DNA of 35,136 nt from Planctomycetota bacterium (GTDB lineage Bacteria > Planctomycetota > E44-bin39). The stretch spans positions 1 to 35,136 of the forward strand of contig SOJX01000139.1 of NCBI GenBank assembly GCA_004376375.1, written 5' to 3'. The notes under the pieces are model-generated. The model made no database searches, was not told the DNA's origin, and worked only from the letters and a program-made list of their open reading frames with translations. This document shows positions 20,706 to 28,646 of this stretch, one piece after another. Both the position numbers and the translations under genes were made by a program. Every line of letters begins with the position of its first letter. The stretch's first letter is position 1.

Positions 20706-22130
20706 ATGAAGCTCTTGAGATTACTCACCAGCCTGATATTGCTGATAAGTACATTACTTATTGCCTGTACGCCGGCCCCGGTTGGCGATTCGCAGAAAGC
20801 CGACGTCCCGAAAACCAGCGAGAAAGCCGCATTTAACAAGGACGCCGTATTCAAGGAGCATCTGGGCAAGGTTCTTGTCGTCGAGGTGGGGCAGATCGGT
20901 TGCAGGCTTTCGGGGATATACCTGTCCAGGCTCGAGGCGATATATCCCGACCTCAAGAGACTTGGCGCCGAGATATTGAGGTTGAGTATTTTCGCCGACG
21001 AGAATAAATCGGAAGCTTACCGGGTGCGCACAAAAACAACCTTCAAGCACCAGAGCGACCCGAAAGGAGAAATCGGGCAGGTGCTCGGTGCGCGGCTCAT
21101 ACCGACCATGGTTGTTATCGGCAGGTTCGGATATATTAGATACGCGGGCGGCCTGAAAGAGGCTGAACTGGAAACGCTGGTAAAAGAGCTTGCCGCGGAG
21201 AAAAAGCCGCCGAAGGAAATCGCAACCGGACCGCCGTTTAAAACAGGAGATGATGCGCCCGACTTTTCCGCCAAAACGCTCAAGGGGGAAGATTTCAACC
21301 TGAAGAAAACAGCCGCTGCCAACAGGATTACTTTAATCTTTTACAACGCGCTCTGGTGCCCCTTTTCCAGACAGGCGCTGGAACAGTTCGGGGAAATGGC
21401 GATGGAAATCGGCGAAGAGGACGGGATAAAACTCGTCCTGGTAAATCAGGAGGTCGATGCGGAAAAGCTGAAGGAAGCATTCGAGCTGCTGGACGAAGAC
21501 GTTGACGTTATTCCCGACGCGGGCGGCAAAGTGAAAAAGCTCTACAAGTTTGAAGGCGCGCCTTGCGGAGCGGTAGTGGGCAGCGACGGAAAGATTGTCC
21601 ACTACGGCCATTTCAAGGTCAATGAGTTCAGAAAATTCCTCCAGCTCGAAGGCGAGGACACGGAGAGTGCGTTCAAAGACATGTTTGCCTTTGAAGGCAG
21701 GACCATGAATGATGAAGATCTGGAGATGTTGAAGTTTGTGAAAGGGGAAAAGGCGGCAATTGTTATCTTTGCCGCCGCGGAAGAAGATATAGACCGGATG
21801 TGCGTCGAGGAAATTTTCGAGTGGCTGAAAGACAACAAACTGGAAGGCGCGGCCGTGGTAATAATAGACGAATCGGAAGACGCAAAGGCCGCCGAGAAGT
21901 ACTACAAGGACAAAAAATTCAGCGCGAAGGTGATTTTCGACAAAAACGGCGAAATAAAAAAGAAGGCCGGATTTGAAGATACTCCGTACTATTTTATCGT
22001 GTCGCCGGGTGGAAAAATCGCGATAAAGGGCGATGAGCAGGAACTGGAAAAATGGAGCTTTTATATCAAGCTGCTCCTGGCTGGCCTACCGCTGAAACCC
22101 TACGTTGAAGAATCCCCGAACTGGGGATGA
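20706..22130 (+). CDS. Lipoprotein with three thioredoxin-like domains lacking CXXC
   Basis: The protein is 474 aa from ATG 20706, with AGGAGG 5 nt upstream. The frame is open before it but is non-coding leader. The signal peptide ends in lipobox LIAC (Cys21), giving a membrane-anchored periplasmic protein. Domain 1 (~40-165) has a Trx fold with one Cys (Cys66, QIGCRLSG) and a probable cis-Pro loop (LIPTMVVIG). Domain 2 (~175-340) is TlpA/AhpC-like (GDDAPDFSAKTLKG, ALWCPFSRQ: Cys218 with Ser221 in place of the second Cys), then Cys287. Domain 3 (~345-470) has DTPYYFIVSPGGKI and a lone Cys366. None of the domains has a dithiol CXXC, so it is unlikely to be a normal disulphide reductase. Peroxidase-like, monothiol or binding roles remain possible. 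A terminator at 22207 ends the transcript. Confidence 0.82.
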   Translation: MKLLRLLTSLILLISTLLIACTPAPVGDSQKADVPKTSEKAAFNKDAVFKEHLGKVLVVEVGQIGCRLSGIYLSRLEAIYPDLKRLGAEILRLSIFADENKSEAYRVRTKTTFKHQSDPKGEIGQVLGARLIPTMVVIGRFGYIRYAGGLKEAELETLVKELAAEKKPPKEIATGPPFKTGDDAPDFSAKTLKGEDFNLKKTAAANRITLIFYNALWCPFSRQALEQFGEMAMEIGEEDGIKLVLVNQEVDAEKLKEAFELLDEDVDVIPDAGGKVKKLYKFEGAPCGAVVGSDGKIVHYGHFKVNEFRKFLQLEGEDTESAFKDMFAFEGRTMNDEDLEMLKFVKGEKAAIVIFAAAEEDIDRMCVEEIFEWLKDNKLEGAAVVIIDESEDAKAAEKYYKDKKFSAKVIFDKNGEIKKKAGFEDTPYYFIVSPGGKIAIKGDEQELEKWSFYIKLLLAGLPLKPYVEESPNWG

Positions 22131-22206
22131 CGGAGCGAATAAGGAATCCGCCAGGGAGCGGTTCGCCCGCATATCATAATTTTACACAGAAATTACTTTA
22201 CCGTTC

Positions 22207-22235
22207 AGAGCCCCTGTTTCGGGGCTCTTTCTTCT
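22207..22235 (+). terminator. Rho-independent terminator
   Basis: AGAGCCCC (22207-22214), loop TGTTTC, GGGGCTCT (22221-22228), then TTCTTCT. The 8-bp GC-rich stem and U-rich tail lie 76 nt after the lipoprotein stop. Confidence 0.88.
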
Positions 22236-22297
22236 GATATCTGATATGCTTCAATGCAGAACCATTGTGGCAGCAGGCCGTTATGATAAGAACAGGC

Positions 22298-22318
22298 AAA
22301 TCGCCTGAATGGCGATTT
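22298..22318. other. Second hairpin in the intergenic region
   Basis: AAATCGCC, TGAAT, GGCGATTT form an 8-bp stem with a 5-nt loop. It could be a backup terminator or a REP-type element. Nothing else gene-like is seen between 22236 and 22391. Confidence 0.4.
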
Positions 22319-22391
22319 TGTATGCGGCATTATGGCTCAAGACGTGAATTTCCATGTCATTTTGAGTTTCTTCATCCCCTTGTTTTTTCAT

Positions 22392-22420
22392 TTGACACTA
22401 TTTGTTTATGCTGCTAGAAT
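22392..22420 (+). promoter_or_regulatory. Strong sigma70-like promoter of the Kelch/HEAT/HD-GYP operon
   Basis: TTGACA at 22392-22397, a 17-nt spacer and TAGAAT at 22415-22420. The leader of ~105 nt contains a small CCCGC/GCGGG hairpin near 22440. It shows no riboswitch I recognise. Confidence 0.75.
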
Positions 22421-22532
22421 AGCGGTTCCAATTTTGTCCCGCCTGCAAGCGGGGCTGGTGAGAGGTAATTCTTTTGGGGCAAAATCCACACCTTACACAT
22501 AATTGCACGAGGAGCACGAAAGGGGAATTGGT

Positions 22533-25097
22533 ATGAAACGGTTTGCAGCGGTTATTTTCGTGATGATATGTACCGGCCTTCTGGTCAGCGGCGGTTGCAA
22601 CTGCAGTAAGAAAAAAGACAAACCCATTTACATTCCGCCCACCGGAACCGGTACGGGTACCGGAACAGATACCGGCACGGGTACCGGAACAGATACCGGC
22701 ACGGGCACCGATACCGGAACAGGTACGGCCACCGGCACCATTCCGCCGACAATGATTTCCGCCGACTGGTCTGACGCTGATTTCAGCGATACCCTCACAG
22801 CTTTCGATTTAATCATCGTTGATTTCGACGATACGGTCATCGGAACGGTAGATATTGCAGATTTCTCTCTGCCGGTAGCGAGCGATACCTTCGGCACTGC
22901 CGCAACTGCAAATATCATTAGCGGAAGGGTCGAAATAATGCTTGGAACGGGTCCAGTTCTTACCATTCCCGGCCTTTACGCCGGCACTGCACTGACTGCG
23001 GGTGACCCATCAGGGCTGTCACTTGCCGGCGGGTCGGGTATTCTAGGCCTCTCAAGCGGTCTCCCCGCCGTTGCGGGTACGGTCGATATCGGTGACGGGT
23101 TTGCAGGTGTGCCGCCTCAGGTCGTCTCGTCAAACCAGGTGAGCCTTACGAGGCTGGACGTTATTTTCGACAATAATGTCATCTTCAACGCCGGCTCGAC
23201 CGATCCCTCCGACGCGTTTCAGCTTCCCGTGGCTAGCGATACTTTCGGAACCGCACCGACGATGGCTATCGACGGCGGCGACGCGACAAAGGTCATCATT
23301 ACGCTCGATGGGGATGCGGTCATTACCGCACTCGGCACGTTCGACCCGGGAGTTTTGACGGGCGGCAGCCCGTCGGGAATCGACGTCGCCTCTTCACAGA
23401 CCATAATTCTCAGCGAACTCGGAAGCGCACCGGCCGCGCCGAACGCGCAGGCTGTGGATGTCGGTATTGACACTTCGCCGCCGGCGGTTCTGGGTGTGTA
23501 TTACGACGACGTTGACGACAACAACGACAAAAACGTCGGCGACAAGATCATTATGTATTTTGACCGCGATGTGAAGCTTTTCCAGGGCGCCAGTGATATG
23601 GTAGCAACCTTCTCGAATACACAGGACGACACCACGCACATCTGGCTGCCCGTTACAAGCGACGCGCTCAACAGCTCCGGTACGGAAGTCCTGGTAAGCG
23701 ACGGCACTGCCGGCGACAACCAAATCGAAATCAATATCGGTGATAACCCGACCCTTCTTGTAGCCGGTGTTTTCGACGATGCTTTCACCGACGCGGGCGC
23801 GCCGTCCGGAATCGGCTTCGGCAACACCTGCCTCGTCGAGTCGATCAGCCTGGTATTCGTTCCCGCGCTGATGGGTAATGCGGCCGACATCGAGCCGGGC
23901 AACCTGCCCGCCGGTTTCGTTGAAGTCGCCGACCCGCAGTATGATCCTACATTCGGCAATGAAATAGGTGCTTTTTGGCAGCCGGTCAACCTTCTCAGCG
24001 ACGGGACTGTCATTACGGCCGGTGGATTGCTCGGCAACGGGAGTGCCGGCTGGTTTACAAGCGAGATAACACAGTTCGATCCTGTTACAGAGATCTGGAC
24101 GACAAAGGCCCTGATGTCCGCAAACGACGGCAGCAATTTCCCATATTATATCTTTGGGCACTCGGGAACCAAGCTGGCCAACGATTCGATTGTTTATGCT
24201 GGCGGTGTCGGCGTGGTAACGGCCGGCGGATTTCAGGGTCCTTCCAATTATATTATGATGTACAATCCCTCCAACGAAACTTTCGTGCAGTTGCCGAACA
24301 GGCTGAATATTCCGCGCTATTATCATGAAGCAGCGCTGCTCCCCAGCGGTAACATTCTTCTGGCAGGAGGCGTGGGGTGTCCGGACGGTTCGATGTTCAG
24401 CCCAGCGGAATTGATTAATTCCTGGGTCATAATCGATCCCAACGACGGCGCCGAACTCGCCTCCGGCGACATGGGCGTATATCGTCGTTACGGTACAATG
24501 CACATGATAGGCGGCAGGGCGGTGTATCTGGGCGGCATCGAGGGAACGGCCGTACCTGACAACGTAGTGAATACGATACTCGAGTTTGACTGCGCCGCTG
24601 AAACGTGGCAGGTTGTATCCCCAGCCGCGGATATGGGTGCTGTGAACTTCTTCTTCCAGTCGACGCTGATCAGCGCGACGGAGCTCTTTTTCAACGGTGG
24701 TGTTGATGACGGCAGCATGGCCTGGGGTACCCAGTCCGGTTTGGTCTGGACTGACGGCGGCTCGGTTGCCGCGTCCATAAATACAGCTGCATCCTGGCGC
24801 TTCTCCGGTACGGCATCACTCCTGTCGAGCGGGAGCGATTACGTGCTGATAGCCGGTGGGGCTGATGAAACCGTGACAATGCTTACTTATGCAGAACTGT
24901 TCGATGTTTCAACGAATAAATTCTGGCCGAACCAGTTCCCGTTAAATCAGGTGCGGCGTCTGCATAAGGCCATTGTCCTTCAGGATGGAACCATAATCCT
25001 TGTGGGTGGAGCCGCAAACTACTCCACCTATACAAACACAAGTGGAGCCTACAGTTCGTTTGGTACGCAGATTACCGAACGGTTCTGGTTCCGGTAA
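22533..25097 (+). CDS. Lipoprotein with TG-repeat stalk, three beta domains and a Kelch-type propeller
   Basis: The protein is 854 aa from ATG 22533, with AAGGGG 7 nt upstream. The signal peptide ends near SGGC (Cys22), a probable lipobox. Residues ~37-70 are a Thr/Gly/Asp low-complexity stalk. Three repeated beta domains of ~100 residues follow (~73-440). Each has a strand with V/IFDxxV, a SLPVASDTFGTA-like block and a GDPSGL/GSPSGI block. The C-terminal ~410 residues contain Kelch or galactose-oxidase-like repeats (LLSDGTVITAGG, KLANDSIVYAGGV, LLPSGNILLAGGV, LQDGTIILVGGA). It is probably exposed at the cell surface or in the periplasm for binding or adhesion. No galactose oxidase catalytic set was identified. 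It is followed after 3 nt by the HEAT-repeat gene. Confidence 0.85.
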   Translation: MKRFAAVIFVMICTGLLVSGGCNCSKKKDKPIYIPPTGTGTGTGTDTGTGTGTDTGTGTDTGTGTATGTIPPTMISADWSDADFSDTLTAFDLIIVDFDDTVIGTVDIADFSLPVASDTFGTAATANIISGRVEIMLGTGPVLTIPGLYAGTALTAGDPSGLSLAGGSGILGLSSGLPAVAGTVDIGDGFAGVPPQVVSSNQVSLTRLDVIFDNNVIFNAGSTDPSDAFQLPVASDTFGTAPTMAIDGGDATKVIITLDGDAVITALGTFDPGVLTGGSPSGIDVASSQTIILSELGSAPAAPNAQAVDVGIDTSPPAVLGVYYDDVDDNNDKNVGDKIIMYFDRDVKLFQGASDMVATFSNTQDDTTHIWLPVTSDALNSSGTEVLVSDGTAGDNQIEINIGDNPTLLVAGVFDDAFTDAGAPSGIGFGNTCLVESISLVFVPALMGNAADIEPGNLPAGFVEVADPQYDPTFGNEIGAFWQPVNLLSDGTVITAGGLLGNGSAGWFTSEITQFDPVTEIWTTKALMSANDGSNFPYYIFGHSGTKLANDSIVYAGGVGVVTAGGFQGPSNYIMMYNPSNETFVQLPNRLNIPRYYHEAALLPSGNILLAGGVGCPDGSMFSPAELINSWVIIDPNDGAELASGDMGVYRRYGTMHMIGGRAVYLGGIEGTAVPDNVVNTILEFDCAAETWQVVSPAADMGAVNFFFQSTLISATELFFNGGVDDGSMAWGTQSGLVWTDGGSVAASINTAASWRFSGTASLLSSGSDYVLIAGGADETVTMLTYAELFDVSTNKFWPNQFPLNQVRRLHKAIVLQDGTIILVGGAANYSTYTNTSGAYSSFGTQITERFWFR
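22643..22738 (+). repeat. Coding tandem repeat (GTGTDT stalk)
   Basis: ACCGG-based units of 6 and 24 bp (for example ACCGGAACAGATACCGGCAC) encode alternating Gly-Thr with Asp. Similar Gly/Thr linkers follow the lipidated Cys in other surface lipoproteins. Such a tract is prone to length change. Confidence 0.8.
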
Positions 25098-25100
25098 AAT

Positions 25101-26321
25101 ATGAAACATTACCACCGCGGGCAGGATGCTTCAAAGTATCCTGCCCGTTTCCATTTCGGTTCCCTAACCCGCGCCGGCCGCGCGCAGTTTGTTTTCATTG
25201 CAATCCTTGCGCTGGCGCTCCTCGTTCTGGTATTGGCTCTCATTTTGCGTAATGACTCCGATGACGGGAAAAAGCGCGGATATCTGACCGGCACGCAGGA
25301 TATGCCTTCCTCGACGGGCAAGACTTCCGAACCCGCAAAGACGGAAAGCGGCTTGCTTGCTCCGAAGCCCGACCCGGAAGACCCGCAGTATAAAAAGCTG
25401 AAGATCTGCTTGGATCGTTATCGGGTTGCGCTGGAAGCCATGGGCCGTATTCCGCCGCACGACTTCAAAAAGGTTAAAAGTGCTCAGGAGGAATTAAAAA
25501 ACGCCCTTGAGGCTTTTGGAGGCGTTGGTGACAATCTGGTCCTTCTTCTGCTCGGTGAATATGAGAGCGAGACGGACGCTGGGCGGCGCGCCGAGCTGCT
25601 TGCCCTTATTACCCGTTTCTGCGACGAGAGGACGGCCAGACGCCTGCTCGGACTGTATTCCAGGCTTTCGCTTTCCGACAGAAGGGCGCTGGTGATGGGC
25701 CTGACCGGGCGCAACATGCCCGGCCTGACGGATGTGTTCAACTCCATAATACTCGGCGAGAAGGATACAGCCATAAAGAACTATATGATGGATTACATGC
25801 TTGCCTGGGACACCGAGCAGGGAAGCATGAAACCCAGGCTTTTCGACTGGTTTGACCAGACGTACGACGCCGCATTCAGAATTCATATTTTGAAATCGAT
25901 GACCCGTTACGGAGCCGATACGGAAACGCGTGATTTCTACGAGTCCATACTCGCTCGTGAAAAGCTCTCCACTCGGGAGCGTATGGCCGCCATGTATTCC
26001 TTTGCTAAATCGCACCGGGACGATGCCGTGCCCGCGATTTCAAAATATGCGGATTCGACGGATTTCAAGACGAAGGCTTCGGCGATAATGGCGCTTGAAT
26101 ATGCAGGCGGTGACGCCGCACTACAGATCCTGGATGACCTTGCCCGAAACGACCCGGACGAGAGGATTCGCAAGCGCGCCGCCGATTCCGCAAAACGGCT
26201 TCGAAACCCACGGCCAAAACCCGGATACCGGGCCGTAAAGCTTGACCCGTCGGGGAGGGCTTTCCCACTGAAAACTCCGGATAAAAAACCGAAATTACCG
26301 GCTACTGCCGACCCGAAATAG
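25101..26321 (+). CDS. Single-pass membrane protein with HEAT-like repeats
   Basis: The protein is 406 aa. The ATG lies 3 nt after the Kelch gene stop and has no separate ribosome site, which suggests coupled translation. A basic N terminus is followed by a transmembrane helix at ~31-50 (FVFIAILALALLVLVLALIL). A polar linker runs to ~95. The rest is all helical: repeats such as AELLALITRFCDERTARRLLGL (shown in part), LFDWFDQTYDAAFRIHILKSM and KTKASAIMALEYAGGDAALQ fit HEAT/PBS-lyase-type helical pairs. The C-terminal tail is Lys/Pro-rich. HEAT arrays are protein-binding scaffolds. With its helix-in topology the array would lie in the periplasm, where it could contact the upstream lipoprotein. 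No enzyme motif is seen. Confidence 0.75.
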   Translation: MKHYHRGQDASKYPARFHFGSLTRAGRAQFVFIAILALALLVLVLALILRNDSDDGKKRGYLTGTQDMPSSTGKTSEPAKTESGLLAPKPDPEDPQYKKLKICLDRYRVALEAMGRIPPHDFKKVKSAQEELKNALEAFGGVGDNLVLLLLGEYESETDAGRRAELLALITRFCDERTARRLLGLYSRLSLSDRRALVMGLTGRNMPGLTDVFNSIILGEKDTAIKNYMMDYMLAWDTEQGSMKPRLFDWFDQTYDAAFRIHILKSMTRYGADTETRDFYESILAREKLSTRERMAAMYSFAKSHRDDAVPAISKYADSTDFKTKASAIMALEYAGGDAALQILDDLARNDPDERIRKRAADSAKRLRNPRPKPGYRAVKLDPSGRAFPLKTPDKKPKLPATADPK

Positions 26322-26339
26322 CCCGTCTCCGAGCACTCA

Positions 26340-28316
26340 TTGCTTCCAAGTTTTCTTTTGAAACCGCCTTTACCGATTGGTACAATTGACGAAATTATTC
26401 TGTCGGGGCCAGACACTTCTGGAGAAGACCGGTTGCCTTCTAAAGATATCCGCCACTTCAGGAACAGAATAAAGACGGAATACCTGCGCCGCGAGACCGA
26501 TCTGTTTTTCCATAACTGGGAACATACGCGCACGGTCCGCCACTTTGCCATGTACCTGGGGCGCAAGCTCGGGGCTGATATGGAGCTTATCGAGCTTGCC
26601 GCCCTGATTCACGATATTGGATACCTGCTTAATCCCGCGAGCGCCCGGCACGAGGAAGATTCGGTAAGGTTTGCACGCGAGCTTTCAAAGGAGAAGGATC
26701 TCAAGTTTCTCAAGAAGCATTTGAACAAGCTTGAAGCGTGCGTGCTGGCCACCCGCATGCAGGCCGACCCGGGACCGCTTCTCGAGGCGCAGATAACCAA
26801 GGACTCCGATCTTATCCAGTTCTCGCTTGAAAACTATCCGCGCAAGGTGTTTGAGCTGCATTTCGAACTCAGCAAGGCCAAGAAAATCACCGAGCTTTCA
26901 CTACTCGATTTCGTGCGAAACACCCCCCACGCCATGACCCTCTGGGTCCCCTATGACCCCGAGACCGGCGTGGTGGGATACGTCACCTCTCCCGCGCAGA
27001 AACTGGCTTCCGAGGGCTTCAGAAAGCTTTACGAGTTGTATATTCACCTCGGCTCCATTGCCGAGAACATGACCGAGGGCGAATTCGAAAGCCTCTATAT
27101 CAAGTTCCTGATGCAGCTCGAAAACGCGAGGCGGAGCCGTTATAACCGCTCCCTGTCCGATACGTTTCACGAAACCCTGCTTGACCGGATCTTTTACCGC
27201 GAGGAAGTGCGGCGCACCACAAAAGAAAAGAAGATTCTCGAAGTAGCCGAGGAAAAGATCAACCAGGGCGTCTCCGAGCGTGAAGTTATCGAGTATATTC
27301 TGCGGGCCATAGTGGAAGCCATAGACGCCCAGGCGGCTACGCTTTTCGTGGTTGACGACAATGAGCATATACATTTCCTCAATACGTATTATTCGCCCCA
27401 GGTCTTCTTCGACCCGGAGATGAAGAACAAGCTGCTGGCGATGGGCCCGCTTGCGCCCGGGCAGGGTATTGTCGGCCAGGTCATAAAGTCGCGCAAGCCG
27501 CGAATGGTGCGCGACGTCGCTATCGAAAAGGATTTCTTTCCCGAGCCTTCCAGGAAGACGGGTTTCCACACCCAGTCGATGATATGCGTTCCGCTGCTGG
27601 TTTACAACAAGGCGATCGGGGCCATACAGATCCTCAACAAGAACTCGGTCGAGAAGGTGATCCCGTTTTCGCGCCGCGACCTGCGCCTCGCGCAGGAAGT
27701 CGCCCGCGCCGCTGCGGGCAGCCTCAACCGCGCCCGGCTGTTCGATTCGATAATCCAGACCCTTATCGACCTTATAGACGCAAAAGACCAGTATACCCGC
27801 CACCATACGGATCACGTAACAGCCCTTTCTGTGGCGATTGCAGAAGCCCTCGGGCTCCATGAGAATGATATCAAGCGCACCGAGTATGCCGCGGCCATTC
27901 ACGATATCGGAAAGATTGCTACCCCCGGGACAATCCTGAATAAAAAGGGCAAGCTTACCGATGAGGAATGGCAAATCATGCAGCAGCACGCACAACTGCC
28001 TGAAAAGATAACGCGCGTGCATTTCCCCCCCTTCCTTGCCGACGTGCCCTCCATTGCCGCCATGCACCATGAAAGGGTGGATGGCAAAGGCTATCCGGCG
28101 GGCATCGGGGGCGACGACCTTTGCCTTATCCCGCGTATCCTCGCCGTCGCCGACGCGTTCGATGCAATGACGAGCGACCGCCCGTACCGTGATGCATTGT
28201 CAGTCGAAAAAGCGCTCGCCGAGCTTGAAAAAGGCAAGAATGCCCAGTTCGACGCTTACCTTGTCGATACTTTCATTAAGAAAAAAGTTTATGAAAACGT
28301 CGAGCGCCCGGAGTAA
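26340..28316 (+). CDS. HD / GAF / HD-GYP protein, probable c-di-GMP phosphodiesterase
   Basis: The protein is 658 aa if it starts at TTG 26340, which has no ribosome site. TTG 26433 with GGAG 8 nt upstream is an alternative. Domain 1 (~55-200) is an HD domain: HNWEHTRTVRHF, then HDIGY at ~91. Domain 2 (~300-450) is a GAF sensor (EAIDAQAATLFVVDD, GQGIVGQVIKSRKPRMV, SMICVPLLVYNKAIGAIQILN in pieces). Domain 3 (~470-650) is HD-GYP, with HDIGK at ~521 and the signature HHERVDGKGYPAG at ~576. HD-GYP enzymes linearise c-di-GMP using a metal centre. Signature residues are intact. A small molecule bound by the GAF domain probably sets activity. It is cytoplasmic, and lies 18 nt after the HEAT gene in the same operon. 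The N-terminal HD may be regulatory or act on another nucleotide. Confidence 0.9.
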   Translation: MLPSFLLKPPLPIGTIDEIILSGPDTSGEDRLPSKDIRHFRNRIKTEYLRRETDLFFHNWEHTRTVRHFAMYLGRKLGADMELIELAALIHDIGYLLNPASARHEEDSVRFARELSKEKDLKFLKKHLNKLEACVLATRMQADPGPLLEAQITKDSDLIQFSLENYPRKVFELHFELSKAKKITELSLLDFVRNTPHAMTLWVPYDPETGVVGYVTSPAQKLASEGFRKLYELYIHLGSIAENMTEGEFESLYIKFLMQLENARRSRYNRSLSDTFHETLLDRIFYREEVRRTTKEKKILEVAEEKINQGVSEREVIEYILRAIVEAIDAQAATLFVVDDNEHIHFLNTYYSPQVFFDPEMKNKLLAMGPLAPGQGIVGQVIKSRKPRMVRDVAIEKDFFPEPSRKTGFHTQSMICVPLLVYNKAIGAIQILNKNSVEKVIPFSRRDLRLAQEVARAAAGSLNRARLFDSIIQTLIDLIDAKDQYTRHHTDHVTALSVAIAEALGLHENDIKRTEYAAAIHDIGKIATPGTILNKKGKLTDEEWQIMQQHAQLPEKITRVHFPPFLADVPSIAAMHHERVDGKGYPAGIGGDDLCLIPRILAVADAFDAMTSDRPYRDALSVEKALAELEKGKNAQFDAYLVDTFIKKKVYENVERPE

Positions 28317-28322
28317 CCCTTC

Positions 28323-28350
28323 GATTGCGGATTGCAGATTTCGGATTGCG
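28323..28350 (+). repeat. Heptamer array (GATTGCG x4) after the HD-GYP gene
   Basis: GATTGCG, GATTGCA, GATTTCG, GATTGCG run gapless 6 nt after the stop codon. Confidence 0.7.
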
Positions 28351-28460
28351 GATTCTTAATGGAGTATTGGACGTTAACCGCGTAATTTCAGACGCGGCGA
28401 CGGGGAGACACGGTGACACGGAGAAAAAAGGCCTGAAACCTGAGGCTTGAGATTCCTATT

Positions 28461-28509
28461 ACTAACGACTAACTACTAACGGCTAACCACTAACCACTAA
28501 CGACTAACC
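28461..28509 (+). repeat. Heptamer array (ACTAACN x7)
   Basis: Seven gapless units: ACTAACG, ACTAACT, ACTAACG, GCTAACC, ACTAACC, ACTAACG, ACTAACC. A further short repeat (GGAGACACGGTGACACGGAG) lies just before at ~28405-28424. No gene is seen between 28317 and 28646. Confidence 0.8.
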
Positions 28510-28529
28510 ACTTTTCCCGCCGATATATG

Positions 28530-28559
28530 TTGACATCCGATATGGATATATATTAGGAT
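28530..28559 (+). promoter_or_regulatory. Probable promoter of the modular kinase gene
   Basis: TTGACA at 28530-28535, an 18-nt spacer and TAGGAT at 28554-28559. The region repeats GATATG-like words on both sides. It leaves a leader of ~80 nt before ATG 28647. Confidence 0.5.
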
Positions 28560-28646
28560 ATGAAGTTGCATTCAACCGGGGAATAATCGGGTTAGTTTCC
28601 AGGTGGAAATCTGTCTGGTCATACCCGTCGCGATGGAGGAGTTTCC

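Noticed and set aside
22421..22532. Riboswitch in the leader of the Kelch operon
   Set aside because: A small hairpin is visible, but I could not match the conserved core of any riboswitch class I know, including c-di-GMP types.
23394..24503. Minus-strand 369-aa open frame opposite the Kelch lipoprotein
   Set aside because: The plus frame has signal peptide, repeats and propeller motifs, and the minus frame has none.
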